This document shows, piece after piece, positions 29,584-29,868 of a stretch of 29,868 nucleotides of DNA. This stretch comes from a virus, in IMG/VR virus record IMGVR_UViG_3300018080_000455, positions 1 through 29,868 of that record. The stretch is one strand, 5' to 3'. Position numbers and translations under genes: made by a program. The number at the start of each line of letters is the position of its first letter. Positions within the stretch are counted from its first letter, which is position 1. The notes beneath the pieces were generated by a model that was not told the DNA's origin, made no database searches, and was given only the letters and a program-made list of their open reading frames with translations.

Positions 29584-29868
29584 TTGGACAAAAAGAGGAC
29601 GAGTCTCATTGCGGACGAGATTCAAAAGCTGCGCAAGGAGAGAGATCTTGCGTTAACGATATTTGGAGCAATAACGTTATCACCCTTTTCAAGAAAAACT
29701 ATCTTAAAATCAAAAGACAAATTCAGACAGGTGCGGGGGAAGTTTGTAAAACTAGACAAGCCATTCAACTATTTTCTTGCCCTGTGTATGGAAACAGCTC
29801 AAAACCTTGGAGAAACACCAAAATGGAAAAAAAGCCTTGAGCTATGTAAATATTATAACGTTGAACAC
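29584..29868 (+). CDS. unknown protein, 3' end beyond window
   Basis: The first 95 codons of a gene start at TTG 29584, with GAGG seven bases upstream; a stop at 29569 closes the frame 5'. The start reads (M)DKKRTSLIADEIQKLRKERDL, followed by LSPFSRKTILKSKDKFRQVRGKFV and KPFNYFLALCMETAQNLGETPKWKK. It has normal acidic/basic balance and amphipathic helices, unlike the overlapping frame. A 'PFNYFLALC' segment before a basic helix resembles helical DNA-binding or replication-initiation proteins, but this is only an impression. It lies downstream of a strong promoter and hairpin. Confidence 0.7.
   Translation, partial: MDKKRTSLIADEIQKLRKERDLALTIFGAITLSPFSRKTILKSKDKFRQVRGKFVKLDKPFNYFLALCMETAQNLGETPKWKKSLELCKYYNVEH

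Overview
The window looks like a segment of a short-tailed, podovirus-like bacteriophage genome. It is moderately AT-rich by eye, densely coded, with AGGAG-type ribosome binding sites and many start/stop overlaps. The basis for this is a P22-type portal, an N4-gp56-type major capsid protein with a scaffold just upstream, a head-tail adaptor, a nozzle protein, two probable ejection proteins and a long run of tail-fibre genes. Terminase, polymerase, integrase and lysis genes are not recognisable here and presumably lie outside the window. The host cannot be fixed from the sequence; signal-peptide-like phage proteins and P22-type morphogenesis suggest a Gram-negative bacterium, as inference only.

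Layout. 1-345 is a structured leader with a tRNA-Ile-like gene. 346-3734 (+) carries a duplicated DUF551-like gene, the portal and small genes, closed by a clear intrinsic terminator. 3771-4382 holds a chimeric capsid/portal-like remnant running into tRNA-Glu(TTC) and tRNA-Ile(GAT). The tRNA terminator is written inside the antisense strand of a ruvC gene. 4289-5551 (-) encodes a RuvC resolvase and two small secreted or membrane proteins. 5664-8140 (+) is the capsid block (unknown protein, scaffold, terminator, promoter, triple-repeat leader, capsid protein). 8156-16883 (+) is head accessory, adaptor, nozzle and ejection genes, interrupted by one tail-type gene on the minus strand (13912-14457). 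A ribbon-helix-helix regulator (16880-17035, -) faces this block. 17181-25788 (+) is a fibre cassette in which C1q-like heads, glycine/threonine repeats and beta-helix domains are shuffled between five or six proteins. 25863-28657 (-) is the early-type operon: ERF annealing protein, coiled-coil unknowns and three overlooked micro-ORFs.

The left-hand minus operon and a rightward transcript diverge from 28658-28910. There, two promoters each carry a palindrome between -35 and -10, and the rightward one meets a terminator within about 85 nt. Beyond it lies about 670 bp with a consensus promoter and hairpins but no convincing protein, then the start of another gene (29584, running off the end). 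This resembles an early control region. ERF plus RuvC indicates a phage-encoded recombination capacity; the plus-strand block builds the virion.
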